Source: Olavius sp. associated proteobacterium Delta 1 (GTDB lineage: Bacteria; Desulfobacterota; Desulfobacteria; Desulfobacterales; JAFDCJ01). Taken from it: DNA of 64,000 nt. The DNA is taken from positions 1 through 64,000 of the forward strand of contig CACVKW010001192.1 of assembly GCA_902749685.1 (NCBI GenBank), in the 5' to 3' direction. The position numbers and the translations under genes were made by a program. Shown piece after piece: positions 16,129 through 25,519 of this stretch; position 1 is the first letter of the stretch, and each line of letters opens with the position of its first letter. The notes under the pieces were generated by a model. The model was not told the DNA's origin. It saw nothing but the letters and a program-made list of their open reading frames with translations, and searched no databases.

Positions 16129-18186
16129 TTACTTTTCGTCTTCCTGCGTGCAAAAGTACTCGATGGTTTTCTGCGCACAGGTCTTACAGTATCCCAATTT
16201 TTCGAGCATGGTGGAGATCATGCGGTCATACAGCTTCTGATTTTCTTCGTTGGTCCGGTTGGCCAGAGCCCCTATAAGACTGCCGGCGCCGGCAATGTCG
16301 GATTTGAGCCGCACATCGGTGACCGCTTTGACCAACTCGAGGTTGTCCATAAAATCGTAGTCTGGATCGACGGAAATTTTCTGGCCGTAGATTTTGCGAA
16401 TGGAGGTTCGAAACGACTCACGCTGTTCTTCGCTTTTCAGTCCCAGCCGTTCTTCGACACTGTTAATATAGCGTTCGTCGATTTTGAGCGCCTTCAGTTC
16501 ACTGGTTTGGGGGTCTTTATATTTCCACATTTTATCGGGTCCCAGGTTTTCTGCATCAATGCCGATTATCATATTGACATAGTTCATGACGTCTTTGCGG
16601 ATGGCATAGGGCTCATCCATGTAGGCGTTGAACATTTCAGTCATGATCCGTTCCCGGTATAGACCTTTAGCGGTTTTAAGATCTTCAAGATACTTGGTCC
16701 GGTCATTGGCCTCCGTGACATAATCCAGGATGATCCGGTCCAGGGCTTTGAATATGTCATAAGCGAACATGCACTCACCCTCGTTGGTTTCCGAGCTTTC
16801 GATCAACAGCTGGATGGCACGGCCGAGATTGCGCTGTCCCAGACCTTTTTGGCCGAAGCGGTTGATAATATCCGGATCCTGGTTGAGGGTGTCAATGACT
16901 TCCGCCAGAGTTTTGATGCTCTTTTCACCGGCCACCTCTCCGGCAGCCAGCTTCATGGTTTCGACGGGTGTCAGCTTTTCGGAGCGGGGCAGCCGGGATA
17001 ATACGACCGCAATGGAGGCGGCATAATTCAGATTCGGATCCTGATGCAGATCCTCTTTTGTCAGGGTGGTCCGGGTTTCACTGCCGATAGTGTAGCCGGT
17101 GAGATATGTCTGCAGTTTGTAATTGGTATTGTGCGACACATAGCAGACACGGCAGCGGTCCACAATGGGGGCTTCCTCTTTTTCAGACAGGAAGCGATGA
17201 AATTCAGAATTGTTGCTGGTGGCAACAATCAGGGTATCAATGGGCCATTTGTATCCGTCAATTTCTATACTGCGGTTCTGGATGACGCCCAGATAAACCT
17301 GGACCAGGTCTTTTTTGTTTTTATAGATTTCGTCACTGAAATGAATACCGCCGCCGGCTACCCGGGCCAGGGCGCCGCGTCTTAAATCAAAACGGTATGG
17401 ATTGTTGGTGTCGGTAATGTGCAGCAGGCGCTGGATCGATTCCTCGCCAAGCAGATCCACCGAAGAGGATGTAATTTTGTCTTTTGCCGGATATTTGCCG
17501 GTTACGGTCCCCAGACTTTCAGTCAGCGGTACGGGCGTTATCTCGATAAATTTGAGCATTTCATCGATATCTCCATCCGTAAAGTTTCTGATATCATTTA
17601 ATATATAACTGCTGCAGGCACCCAGGGGGCGATAATTCTCATATAGTGTGTCAATTTCCTTGTCTGAAAAACCGATTTGTTTGGCAAGAAACGCCTTGTT
17701 TTGATCCGGGTTTTCAAACAGACTCATCGCCAGTATCATCGGGTCTTCATAGGTTTGGGATTCAATAGTTTTGATCTTGCCATAGTCGCCCACTTTCTCG
17801 AGATTCAAGTACTTGAACGTATATTTGCGATTTTTGTCATTGGATAGAAATGCGCGGTATTTAGCCGCCAGAAATTCAACCAGGAAAGTTTTGCCATTGC
17901 CCGGTTCGCCCACCAGCACAAAGGCCATTTCCTTCGACGATCCGCCTTCGGCGGCGTCTTTTACATAGGAGACAAAGCTGTTGATTTCATCATACATGCC
18001 AATCACATGCTTGGATCCCTCACGGAAGATGCTGAAATCATAAGTGGTCTTGCCGTTCACCACGACTTTTTCGATTTTACTTTCCAGAACCATCCGTGAT
18101 ACACTTTGAAACGCATTTTCAAAACAGCGCTTACCTTGCTTGAGTTCAGTCAGATGATGGGCGAGTGTTTTTGAATGATCAGACAT
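16129..18186 (-). CDS. prkA: PrkA/YeaG family serine protein kinase
   Basis: A 685-residue protein. The N-terminal AAA+ domain has Walker A GEPGNGKT near 93-100, and an arginine-finger-like segment follows TSNNSEFHRFLSEKEEAPIVDRCR near 335-360. The C-terminal half corresponds to the PrkA kinase-like region. E. coli YeaG and B. subtilis PrkA act in nutrient-stress adaptation; reported activities include both kinase and AAA+ protease-like function. The start is well supported by GGAGG six bases before the ATG. It is the first gene of a four-gene minus-strand cluster (prkA, yhbH, spoVR, second prkA). A 6-bp hairpin lies in its leader at 18228-18249. Confidence 0.92.
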   Translation of the reverse strand: MSDHSKTLAHHLTELKQGKRCFENAFQSVSRMVLESKIEKVVVNGKTTYDFSIFREGSKHVIGMYDEINSFVSYVKDAAEGGSSKEMAFVLVGEPGNGKTFLVEFLAAKYRAFLSNDKNRKYTFKYLNLEKVGDYGKIKTIESQTYEDPMILAMSLFENPDQNKAFLAKQIGFSDKEIDTLYENYRPLGACSSYILNDIRNFTDGDIDEMLKFIEITPVPLTESLGTVTGKYPAKDKITSSSVDLLGEESIQRLLHITDTNNPYRFDLRRGALARVAGGGIHFSDEIYKNKKDLVQVYLGVIQNRSIEIDGYKWPIDTLIVATSNNSEFHRFLSEKEEAPIVDRCRVCYVSHNTNYKLQTYLTGYTIGSETRTTLTKEDLHQDPNLNYAASIAVVLSRLPRSEKLTPVETMKLAAGEVAGEKSIKTLAEVIDTLNQDPDIINRFGQKGLGQRNLGRAIQLLIESSETNEGECMFAYDIFKALDRIILDYVTEANDRTKYLEDLKTAKGLYRERIMTEMFNAYMDEPYAIRKDVMNYVNMIIGIDAENLGPDKMWKYKDPQTSELKALKIDERYINSVEERLGLKSEEQRESFRTSIRKIYGQKISVDPDYDFMDNLELVKAVTDVRLKSDIAGAGSLIGALANRTNEENQKLYDRMISTMLEKLGYCKTCAQKTIEYFCTQEDEK

Positions 18187-18816
18187 TTTACCTCCAATAG
18201 AAAAATTTGTTTAACCGTTCTTCGGCAGCTCCCGCTAATTGAGGGGAGCAGTCAGATTGTAAAATTTTTGGAAAGACGCAGTTGATCCGCATTTTTTTTA
18301 AGCAAATAATTTCATGACGAAATGCTGTAACCGCTGTCGGGTGAGTTATTTCGGAGGAGAGATCAAAATTATTGATAACTTCAGACCTGTTCGAGCTCTA
18401 TTGATCCCGAATCAGCCATACAACAAAACCGTAAGCATCATACCTTTTGGGTCAACCACTGAATCATAAAAAAGATTTACAGATTATCGCTTTTTTGACA
18501 TTAAAATGACGGTTTCTTTGTCACTTTTGAGTTTGCCGGATGTGGATTCGGTTCTTAAAATGAATCAAAATTCATGTGGCTGGTTGATGTTTTCAAAGAG
18601 CAAGTTTTATAGATTCTGTAATATCATATTTATTTCAGTAGGTTGTCATGTTGATCCCGGTCGAGTGCAGCGTCTTGCCAAAAGAATAGTCGCAGAATAA
18701 GGTATCGCATTACAGATTTGTAGTTTTGTAGATGCAAAATTGATACCATGAATTTGGCTGGTTTTGCCGGATTAATTCAAGAGTTATGGAACAAGCTGAT
18801 AGGATAGTTGATAAAT
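18187..18816. other. divergent spacer with leader hairpin, no gene seen
   Basis: 630 bases between the divergent prkA and acyltransferase genes. The only clear structure is GCTCCC (18228-18233) pairing with GGGAGC (18244-18249) around a 10-base loop, 40-60 bases upstream of prkA and so probably in its leader. A TTGACA at 18496 on the plus strand has no matching -10. I found no sigma54-type GG-N10-GC element by eye. Short open frames here lack ribosome sites. Confidence 0.4.
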
Positions 18817-19539
18817 ATGAAACTGTGGAAACGCGCCGCTTTTTGGGCCTTTGGATGGACAGCCAAGGTGGTCGCCAGTCTGTGGCTGAGCACCTGTCGA
18901 ATTTCCGAATTCGGTCGTGGAATTGAAGAAAAATATATCACGCAATTTCCAGATAAGGGGCTTCTTTATGCCAGCTGGCATCGGGGTCTGTTTTTTGTCT
19001 TTTACTGGTACCGCAACCAGAATGCCGTTTCGATTGCCAGCGCCAGCGAAGACGGTGAACTGGCCGCGCAGGCAGCAAAGCGTTTCGGCTGGATAACCGC
19101 CAGAGGGTCCTCATCGCGGGGTGGCCGGCAGGCGTACCGGGCAATGGAAGATCTCGTCAAACATGGACACAAAGGCGGGTTGGTGGTTGATGCTCCCCGG
19201 GGGCCGCGATTTGTTTCCAAACTGGGAATTATTTATTTAGCCAAAAGAACCGGGATTCCGATAATTCCGGTGATATGGAGTGCGGATCGATCCTGGAAAC
19301 TGCAAAGCTGGGATCGCACCATTATTCCCAAACCGTTTGCCCGTATCGTGGCCCTTTTTGCCGCTGACTATATTCGTGTGCCGGCCGCTGCCTCTCGTGA
19401 AGACTGTGAATCATATCGCGAGCAACTCGATGGTGCGCTGAATCACATCATGTACCAGGCCGATCATTTCTTTAAGGAAACTGGAGCCACCGATCCGCGA
19501 CAGATCGAGGTGCCGGATCCTGTGCCGCTACCGGAATGA
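18817..19539 (+). CDS. DUF374 lysophospholipid acyltransferase-like protein
   Basis: A 240-residue membrane-associated protein of the DUF374 family, related to LPLAT acyltransferases and often annotated near lipid A genes. Diagnostic parts are LLYASWHRGLFFVFYWYR near 48, EDGELAAQAAKRFGW near 75, RGSSSRGG near 92 with the conserved Arg/Gly run, and DAPRGPRFVSKLGI near 125. An N-terminal hydrophobic helix is present. The family would transfer an acyl chain to a lipid; the substrate is unknown. A TTG at 18808 opens the frame, but the ATG at 18817 fits the amphipathic start better. Ribosome site weak. Confidence 0.82.
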   Translation: MKLWKRAAFWAFGWTAKVVASLWLSTCRISEFGRGIEEKYITQFPDKGLLYASWHRGLFFVFYWYRNQNAVSIASASEDGELAAQAAKRFGWITARGSSSRGGRQAYRAMEDLVKHGHKGGLVVDAPRGPRFVSKLGIIYLAKRTGIPIIPVIWSADRSWKLQSWDRTIIPKPFARIVALFAADYIRVPAAASREDCESYREQLDGALNHIMYQADHFFKETGATDPRQIEVPDPVPLPE

Positions 19540-19611
19540 CTCGGTATTGGATTTGGCAATTTAGATTTCGGATTGCAGTTTAGGACGAATTGTGAGAAAA
19601 CTTACTGGTAT

Positions 19612-19690
19612 ATGGTTTAAGGTTTAGGGTATAAGGTCATTTAATGAATATTCCTTTAACCTTCCACCCTATACCCTAAACCTTCCACCA
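19612..19690. repeat. dispersed palindromic repeat, family E, second copy
   Basis: GGTTTAAGGTTTAGGGTATAAGG and CCACCCTATACCCTAAACC face each other around TCATTTAATGAATATTCC. It is the same element type as 12583-12665. It ends 20 bases before the LarA-like gene, leaving room only for the ribosome site GCGAGGA. Confidence 0.75.
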
Positions 19691-19711
19691 ATTTTAACTG
19701 CGAGGATAATT

Positions 19712-21139
19712 ATGAATAAGGAAATTGCGGACATCATCAACGGAGCGGATACCCGGGACTGGAAAACAATCCAGGTGGATTTTGGTGATGAATTGCTGGA
19801 TATTGATGTGCCGGAGAACTGTGAGATATTGGCCATGCCTTCCATGCCCTGCCTGGTCGACTCCGGTGAGGCAATTGCACAGGCTTTGAATCAGCCGATC
19901 GGATCCCCCACTATTTCCGATATAATTCAATCCAAAGGTAAACCGGCTGATGAACTTACGGTTTGCATCACGGTATCGGACATCACCCGGCCGGCACCGT
20001 ATAAGGGGGAAAACGGCTTGCTGTTGCCCCTGCTGGGACTCATCGAGAAAACCGGTGTCAAAAGAGAGAAGATCGTGATTGTGATCGGCAACGGGATGCA
20101 CCGGCACAGCACCCTTAAAGAGCGCATCTACATGTACGGCCAGGAGGTGGTGGATAATTATCGAATCGTGGATCATGACTGCGAGGATGACGATTCCATG
20201 GTCCTGGCCGCTCAAACCAAAAGGGGAACCCAGGTTCATCTGAACAAAATTTTTTATGAATCGGATGTTAAAATCATTACGGGACTTGTAGAAAGTCATT
20301 TCATGGCCGGGGCATCCGGGGGTAGAAAGGCGGTCTGCCCGGCACTGGTCAACACCAAAACCATCCAGTTTTTTCACAGCGTACAGGTTCTGGAAGATCC
20401 CAAAGCAACCAATCTGATCCTGGCTGGCAACCCCTGTCATGAGGAGGCCCTTGAGGTTGCTCAAACCGTCGGAATTGATTTTCTGGTCAACGTGACGCTC
20501 GACAAGCGTTTGTGTATGACCGGTGTCTTTGCCGGCGCGCTGGAGGAAGCCCACTTGGCGGCCTATGAAGCCATGAAAAGATCGGTGATGATTCCGGTGG
20601 CGCAGCCGTTTGATATTGTCTTAACCCACGCCGGGTATGTCGGCCGCAATCATTACCAGGCCGTCAAAGCGGCTGTCAATGCCATGCCGGCAGTCAGAGA
20701 CAACGGCCTGATTGTCATGCTGGCCAACAACGTGGACGTGGAGCCGATCGGCTCCCAGGAATATAAAACCTTTTTGCACCTTTTTAAAATTCTGGGTCCG
20801 GACGGTTACAACAACGTGCTGGAACACCCGGACTGGATTTTTACGAAAGATCAATGGGAGCCCGAAATGTGGGGCAAACCCTTTCGTAAGGTCGGTATGG
20901 ACGGCTTGATCTACTGCTCGCCGCAGATTCCAAAAGAGCATTATGACATCATTCCGGGACCCAGCGGCTATGATGTGATTGAGGATGACGTCAATTTTGA
21001 ATCACACAAGGAAAAGGCAACGGCCATGCTGCAGAATTCAGTGACTTTTGCGGTGCATCATCCCAGATTTGAAGGCCAATTACCAACGATCGCCTACATC
21101 GAGGAAGGTCCCTACGCGGTGCCGATGGCCCGGGAATGA
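19712..21139 (+). CDS. LarA-like protein (DUF2088, nickel-pincer racemase family)
   Basis: A 475-residue cytosolic protein of the LarA family. LarA racemises lactate using a nickel-pincer nucleotide made by LarB, LarC and LarE; relatives racemise or epimerise other 2-hydroxyacids. Visible family marks are SDITRPAPY near 90, IGNGMHRHST near 125 (catalytic/Ni-site His region) and TGLVESHFMAGASGGRKAVCP near 190-210, written here as TGLVESHF and AGASGGRKAV, which holds the cofactor-binding Lys. At 475 residues it is longer than LarA (about 424). No larB, larC or larE is in the window, so cofactor supply must be elsewhere, or this homolog acts differently. Substrate unknown. Confidence 0.8.
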   Translation: MNKEIADIINGADTRDWKTIQVDFGDELLDIDVPENCEILAMPSMPCLVDSGEAIAQALNQPIGSPTISDIIQSKGKPADELTVCITVSDITRPAPYKGENGLLLPLLGLIEKTGVKREKIVIVIGNGMHRHSTLKERIYMYGQEVVDNYRIVDHDCEDDDSMVLAAQTKRGTQVHLNKIFYESDVKIITGLVESHFMAGASGGRKAVCPALVNTKTIQFFHSVQVLEDPKATNLILAGNPCHEEALEVAQTVGIDFLVNVTLDKRLCMTGVFAGALEEAHLAAYEAMKRSVMIPVAQPFDIVLTHAGYVGRNHYQAVKAAVNAMPAVRDNGLIVMLANNVDVEPIGSQEYKTFLHLFKILGPDGYNNVLEHPDWIFTKDQWEPEMWGKPFRKVGMDGLIYCSPQIPKEHYDIIPGPSGYDVIEDDVNFESHKEKATAMLQNSVTFAVHHPRFEGQLPTIAYIEEGPYAVPMARE

Positions 21140-21162
21140 TCGGATACCGTTTTTTGGCTATC

Positions 21163-21190
21163 TCGACAATAGCTCGATATGTGTTATAAT
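21163..21190 (+). promoter_or_regulatory. putative sigma70-type promoter for the metallophosphoesterase
   Basis: TCGACA (five of six to the -35 consensus) at 21163-21168 is followed after 16 bases by a perfect TATAAT at 21185-21190. Initiation near 21197 would leave a leader of about 60 bases before the ATG at 21260. Confidence 0.5.
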
Positions 21191-21259
21191 TAGAATTTAT
21201 TTTGAAACATCATTCAATTTAACAATTTTAATGGTTAACGATATCCGAGCTTATTTTAT

Positions 21260-22036
21260 ATGAACGCGATAATTATCAGTGACCTGCACATCGGTTCCCG
21301 CTATTTTCAATTCGGCGTCTTCGAACGCTTTCTGGAAGAACTTCCCCCTGATCATGAACTCATCATGAACGGGGATATTGTTGATTCACCCTATGTGAAA
21401 ATGGAAAAATCGGATCAGAGAATCCTTGACATGATTGAAGATATTTCTTATCGGCAGCCGGTGATCTGGATCCGCGGCAATCATGACAATGGTTATCAGC
21501 CGCAAAGTTTCGGCAAGACCGTTTTTAAATCCTCCCATCGCATCGACAACCGGATTTTAATCACCCATGGAGACGGTTTCGATGGCATCATGCCGCGCAG
21601 TCGCCTGTTCATAAAAGCATTCCGGTCGATGCATAAATTGAGGGTCAAAATGGGCGCCAGACCGGTGCACGTGGCGGAATATGCCAAGAAATGGAAATCT
21701 TTTTACCGGGTGCTGCGCAAAAATATCGCTTTGAATGCAGTCCAATGTGCCGCCGAAAACGGTTTTCAAGCGGTTACCTGCGGTCATACGCACTTTCCGG
21801 AAGATTTTATGATAGATGGTATCCGGTATATCAACACCGGCGCCTGGACCGAGTTTCCGGCTTATTACCTGCAGATAACGGCAGAAGATATGGTATTAAA
21901 TCAGGTGGATCCGTCCTTCGTGTCCCATCGCGTGAAATCGGTCCCTCTGAATCAAGATGGTTCGGCCATCCCCTTTACAGATGCCGCCTCTCAATCCCCG
22001 GAAAAAAGTCAAGGTTATCGGGACCTTGCACCCTAG
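21260..22036 (+). CDS. Calcineurin-like metallophosphoesterase
   Basis: A 258-residue cytosolic phosphohydrolase with all five metal-binding blocks in order: SDLHIGS near residue 7, NGDIVD near 38, RGNHDNG near 72, ITHGDGFD near 97 and CGHTHFP near 172. The size and the DLHIG block resemble LpxH-type UDP-2,3-diacylglucosamine hydrolases, but the substrate loop differs and I would not assign LpxH. It has its own likely promoter at 21163-21190. The C-terminal 30 residues are polar and probably disordered. Confidence 0.85.
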   Translation: MNAIIISDLHIGSRYFQFGVFERFLEELPPDHELIMNGDIVDSPYVKMEKSDQRILDMIEDISYRQPVIWIRGNHDNGYQPQSFGKTVFKSSHRIDNRILITHGDGFDGIMPRSRLFIKAFRSMHKLRVKMGARPVHVAEYAKKWKSFYRVLRKNIALNAVQCAAENGFQAVTCGHTHFPEDFMIDGIRYINTGAWTEFPAYYLQITAEDMVLNQVDPSFVSHRVKSVPLNQDGSAIPFTDAASQSPEKSQGYRDLAP

Positions 22037-22040
22037 ATAA

Positions 22041-22290
22041 TAAAATTCCAAATCTCAAGCACCAAATAGCAAATGGTTCGACAAGCTCACCACCCTGAGC
22101 CGGGTCGAAGGGTAAATTTCAAATCACAATAAGCAATGACCAAAACATGAACGATTATTTGAGCCCGCCCTGGTGCGACTTGGTCGGTGTATATTGTTAT
22201 CCGTTTCGGGTTTGGCGGGGGCGTCAATTGATACTTCTGGGGTTAATTCGGTCTGGGCCAGGGATTTGGTTTTTGGTGCTTGGAATTTGA
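22041..22290. repeat. family B repeat interrupted by a 38-bp family C repeat
   Basis: This is the spacer between metallophosphoesterase and CcoI. The left part (22043-22074) matches the left arm of the 8440-8600 element. At 22075-22112 a 38-base palindromic unit (GGTTCGACAAGCTC..GTCGAAGGG) interrupts it. The family B sequence then resumes (AAATTTCAAATCACAATAAGC..). The far right (22261-22290, TTTTTGGTGCTTGGAATTTG) is complementary to the left arm. The same family C unit occurs at 61011-61050. No gene is present. Confidence 0.7.
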
Positions 22291-22351
22291 ATCCGTTAAG
22301 CAGCAATACTTTCTAAATCAATCAATAATAATTAAATACGGCGATAGCGGT

Positions 22352-24880
22352 TCAGGTATTCCTGCGCACCAGCATCAGGGTGTTGCCGGTGACACTCAAA
22401 CTGCTCAGCAGCATGGCCGTTACCGCCACCAGGGGATTGAGCAGGCCGCTCATGGCGATGGGAATACTGGCGGCATTGTAGAGGAACGTAAAGGCAAGGT
22501 TCTGGTAGATCTTTTTATTGACCTGTTCGGCAAAATCCAAAAATTGGAGCAGTTGAGACGGTTCACCCCGCATCAGCGTGATGTCGGCCGCTTCTTTGCT
22601 CAGCTGCCCGCCTGAATGAACGGCAATCGATAGATCAGCCTGGACCATCGCCGGCGCATCATTGATCCCGTCGCCCACCATGGCCACCCGATAGCCCTTC
22701 TGCTGCAATTCGATAATAAAGCGGGATTTATCACCGGGCAGCTGGCCGCCAAGGGCTTGCTGAATTCCGATTTTCTCGGCGACGGCCTTGGTGGTATGCT
22801 CACCATCGCCGGATACCAGGGCCAGACGCAGACCCTTGGATTTTAATTTTTGTACCGTTTTCAGCGCATCCGGGCGCAAGGTATCACCAAAAACAAATAT
22901 CGCAGCCAGCCGGCTATCGATCCCCAAATACACAAAAGAATGATTGGCTGTTTCATCCAATACCGCTGTATCCCCCAGGGTATTCGTTGACTTTAATTCC
23001 TTATCCAGAAATTCGGCCGATCCGATTTTTAAGGTTTGACCGTTAAATTCGCCCTGGATTCCTTGATCATCATGTCGGGTGTGGGGCAGGGAGAGTGGTT
23101 GAATATTTTTTGCCTGTGCCTGGCTGAGAATTTCAATCGCGATGAAATGTTCTGAATCCTTTTCCAGGCCGGCGGCCAATGCCAGGGCCTGTTCTGTGGT
23201 AAGTGACTCATCGCAGGCGATATCCAGCAAATTCCATTTACCGGCGGTGATGGTGCCGGTTTTGTCAAACACAAAGGCCGTAACTCTTTGAGCCTGTTCG
23301 AAGGCTTTAAAATCCCTTACCAGGAGCCCTTTTTTGCCGGCGATGGAAATCCCGGCCACCCGGGCCAGCGGTATGGCGATGCCCAGGGCACAGGGGCAGG
23401 AAATCACCAGAACGGTGACGGCCCGCAGAATCGCCTCTTCCATTGAAATATCCATTAATAGGCATATCAGCGCCGTGCCGGTTGCCATCGTGATAATTAT
23501 GGGGACGAACCATTGCAAAACAGCGTCTGTTTTTCCTTCCAGCGGTGTTTTCGTCATCAGGGTCTTTTCGATGATGGCGATCATCTGGCCTAATGTCGAG
23601 CCGGCGCCAACCTTTTGGGCGCTGACTTTAAGCGTTCCCTTGATGACGCTGGTACCGCTGCGCACGGTATTCCCCGGTCTTATTCTAATCGGCAGCGGTT
23701 CGCCGGTTATAGAAGATTCATCCACTGTGCCGCTGCCGTCTATTACCCTGCCGTCGGCGGGGATGATTTCATTTTCATCGACCCGAAAAATATCTTTCTT
23801 TGAGAGATGGTCGGCGCTTACATAGCGGCCGGCCGGATATTCATCAGTGCAAATTCGCACCTTGGAAGGTTTTAAAGAGAAAAAGTTCTCCAGCCCTTCC
23901 AACACCCTGCCTTTGGCGCGGCGTTCCAGCGTCTTGCCCAAAAGGACGAGCGTAATCAACATGGCGGCTGTGTCATAGTAAATGTGAATGCTGCCGGCAA
24001 ACAGGTTGACCGTGCTGTAAACATAAGCACTCATCGATCCCATGATAATCAGCGTTTCCATGCTAAAGGCGGCATTGGTAAGGCCGGACCAGGCTTTTTT
24101 AAATAATTCGAAGCCGCCGTAGAACACCACCATGGTTGCCATGATAAAGGCCGGCCAGGACAGCTTATAAATGGTGTCCGGGCTGAATTCGGTAAAAAAG
24201 CCCGAATACAGCGCATACGACAGCATCATGATGTTCATCGTCAGAAAGGCTGAGATGGCAAAGCGCATAAATTCCCGGCGCCTTTCCTGAACATCCCGGG
24301 ACTCATCGGGTTCAGCCGCCCGATAGCCAAGTTTCTTGACGGCGTCGATAATGCGGTCCGGCGAGGTTAGGATGGGGCTATAATTAACCTGTAGTCTGTC
24401 GGTTGAAAAGTTACAGGCTGAATCCATAACACCGGGGGTTTTTTTAAGACTTTCATCAATCAGCCAGGCGCAGGCCGGGCACCACATATTGCTGATCTTT
24501 AGATTGAGGCTTAGAACGCCGTCTCTTGGGGCCTCCAGCTGTCCGGCGGGCGCCGGTTTTTTTGTCGGACCGGATGGGGATTTGTCTGATTTGCCATGCA
24601 CCTGGGTTGAAACCAAGTCGGCTTCCGATCGCGGAATGATGCCCTTTTCCAGGCACTGCTTGAAAAGATCCGAGTCGCGAAATTTTGCCGGGTCACCGGA
24701 GTCGGCTGCTTCGATCAGAATGCTGAAGACCTGGCGGCAGCCCTGACAACAGAATTGGTAGGTTTTACCGGAAAAGGGTGCTTCAAACCTTCCGGCGCTC
24801 AGGGCAAGACCGCAAAGATCGCAAACATTGGAGGAGTATTGTGGGGTATTAACATTAACTGGGGATTTAAAATCAGGCAT
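22352..24880 (-). CDS. ccoI: CcoI/FixI-type copper-translocating P1B ATPase
   Basis: An 842-residue inner-membrane heavy-metal ATPase that in this family exports Cu(I) for assembly of cbb3 oxidases. The N terminus has the treble-clef metal domain CDLCGL..FCCQGCR (residues about 20-50), then an HMA-like domain with MWCPACAWL near 140, the CPCALG transmembrane metal site near 494, the phosphorylation motif DKTGT near 538 and GDGINDAP near 745. The N-terminal Cys domain plus HMA architecture is characteristic of CcoI. It is the last gene of the ACIII/cbb3 unit, 123 bases after the ActE-like cytochrome, which fits copper supply for that oxidase. Confidence 0.9.
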   Translation of the reverse strand: MPDFKSPVNVNTPQYSSNVCDLCGLALSAGRFEAPFSGKTYQFCCQGCRQVFSILIEAADSGDPAKFRDSDLFKQCLEKGIIPRSEADLVSTQVHGKSDKSPSGPTKKPAPAGQLEAPRDGVLSLNLKISNMWCPACAWLIDESLKKTPGVMDSACNFSTDRLQVNYSPILTSPDRIIDAVKKLGYRAAEPDESRDVQERRREFMRFAISAFLTMNIMMLSYALYSGFFTEFSPDTIYKLSWPAFIMATMVVFYGGFELFKKAWSGLTNAAFSMETLIIMGSMSAYVYSTVNLFAGSIHIYYDTAAMLITLVLLGKTLERRAKGRVLEGLENFFSLKPSKVRICTDEYPAGRYVSADHLSKKDIFRVDENEIIPADGRVIDGSGTVDESSITGEPLPIRIRPGNTVRSGTSVIKGTLKVSAQKVGAGSTLGQMIAIIEKTLMTKTPLEGKTDAVLQWFVPIIITMATGTALICLLMDISMEEAILRAVTVLVISCPCALGIAIPLARVAGISIAGKKGLLVRDFKAFEQAQRVTAFVFDKTGTITAGKWNLLDIACDESLTTEQALALAAGLEKDSEHFIAIEILSQAQAKNIQPLSLPHTRHDDQGIQGEFNGQTLKIGSAEFLDKELKSTNTLGDTAVLDETANHSFVYLGIDSRLAAIFVFGDTLRPDALKTVQKLKSKGLRLALVSGDGEHTTKAVAEKIGIQQALGGQLPGDKSRFIIELQQKGYRVAMVGDGINDAPAMVQADLSIAVHSGGQLSKEAADITLMRGEPSQLLQFLDFAEQVNKKIYQNLAFTFLYNAASIPIAMSGLLNPLVAVTAMLLSSLSVTGNTLMLVRRNT

Positions 24881-25003
24881 GGTCTAAAAACACTGGTGAC
24901 CTATTTGCAGGTTCGGTTGTGGGAGAAAATATACATCTTAACACCAAAACCTGTTCCTTTGGGCTACGGCAGAGTCAACTAAACCGGGATTTCCTGAGAG
25001 TGT

Positions 25004-25519
25004 TTACCGATTGCCAAGGGATTTTACAAAAGCGATAACACGCCAGCGGTCCGCGACCGTGATGGTGGTTTGCAAGGCCGGCTGGCGCCCGCCGGGGATG
25101 CCGTAACTGACGGATTTGAATAATTCACCGTCGAGTTTGGACTGGACCTGGGGACTGCGCAGATCGGCGGGCAGCGGGTGAAAACTCTGGCCGACCGTAC
25201 CCTGGCCGTCGTAATTGTAGCCATGGCACTGGGCACAATATGTCAGGTATACGGCTTTACCCCGGGTTAGGACGCCGGGTTGCGAAATATCCAAAGGAGA
25301 AATCAATTTATCACCGGCAGTCGCCCGGTAAATGGCCTCCCCCCCGTTGACCGGGACAATGCCTGCTTCCATTTTCAGGAGTGGATCTTCATGGGGCCTG
25401 ACCGCCGGGGTTTCACGCATACGGCCATAGCGGAAATTGTTATCATAATATATCAATGCTTCGTACGCCACGTAAAGCACCACACCGACCACGATCATTA
25501 AGCCAATTATTTTCTTCAT
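25004..25519 (-). CDS. Membrane-anchored monoheme cytochrome c, ActE-like
   Basis: A 171-residue protein with an N-terminal hydrophobic anchor (residues 4-20), one heme c site CAQCH near residue 95, and a downstream PLPADLRSP typical of ActE and SoxX-like domains. The N-terminal part (RYGRMRETPAVRPHEDP.., then VPVNGGE) resembles the region before the heme domain in Alternative Complex III subunit ActE. In usual act operons actE sits beside actD; here it is at the far end, after the oxidase genes. It could instead serve as the detached CcoP cytochrome domain. It starts directly at the stop of the previous gene (zero spacing), so it is translationally coupled. Confidence 0.75.
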   Translation of the reverse strand: MKKIIGLMIVVGVVLYVAYEALIYYDNNFRYGRMRETPAVRPHEDPLLKMEAGIVPVNGGEAIYRATAGDKLISPLDISQPGVLTRGKAVYLTYCAQCHGYNYDGQGTVGQSFHPLPADLRSPQVQSKLDGELFKSVSYGIPGGRQPALQTTITVADRWRVIAFVKSLGNR

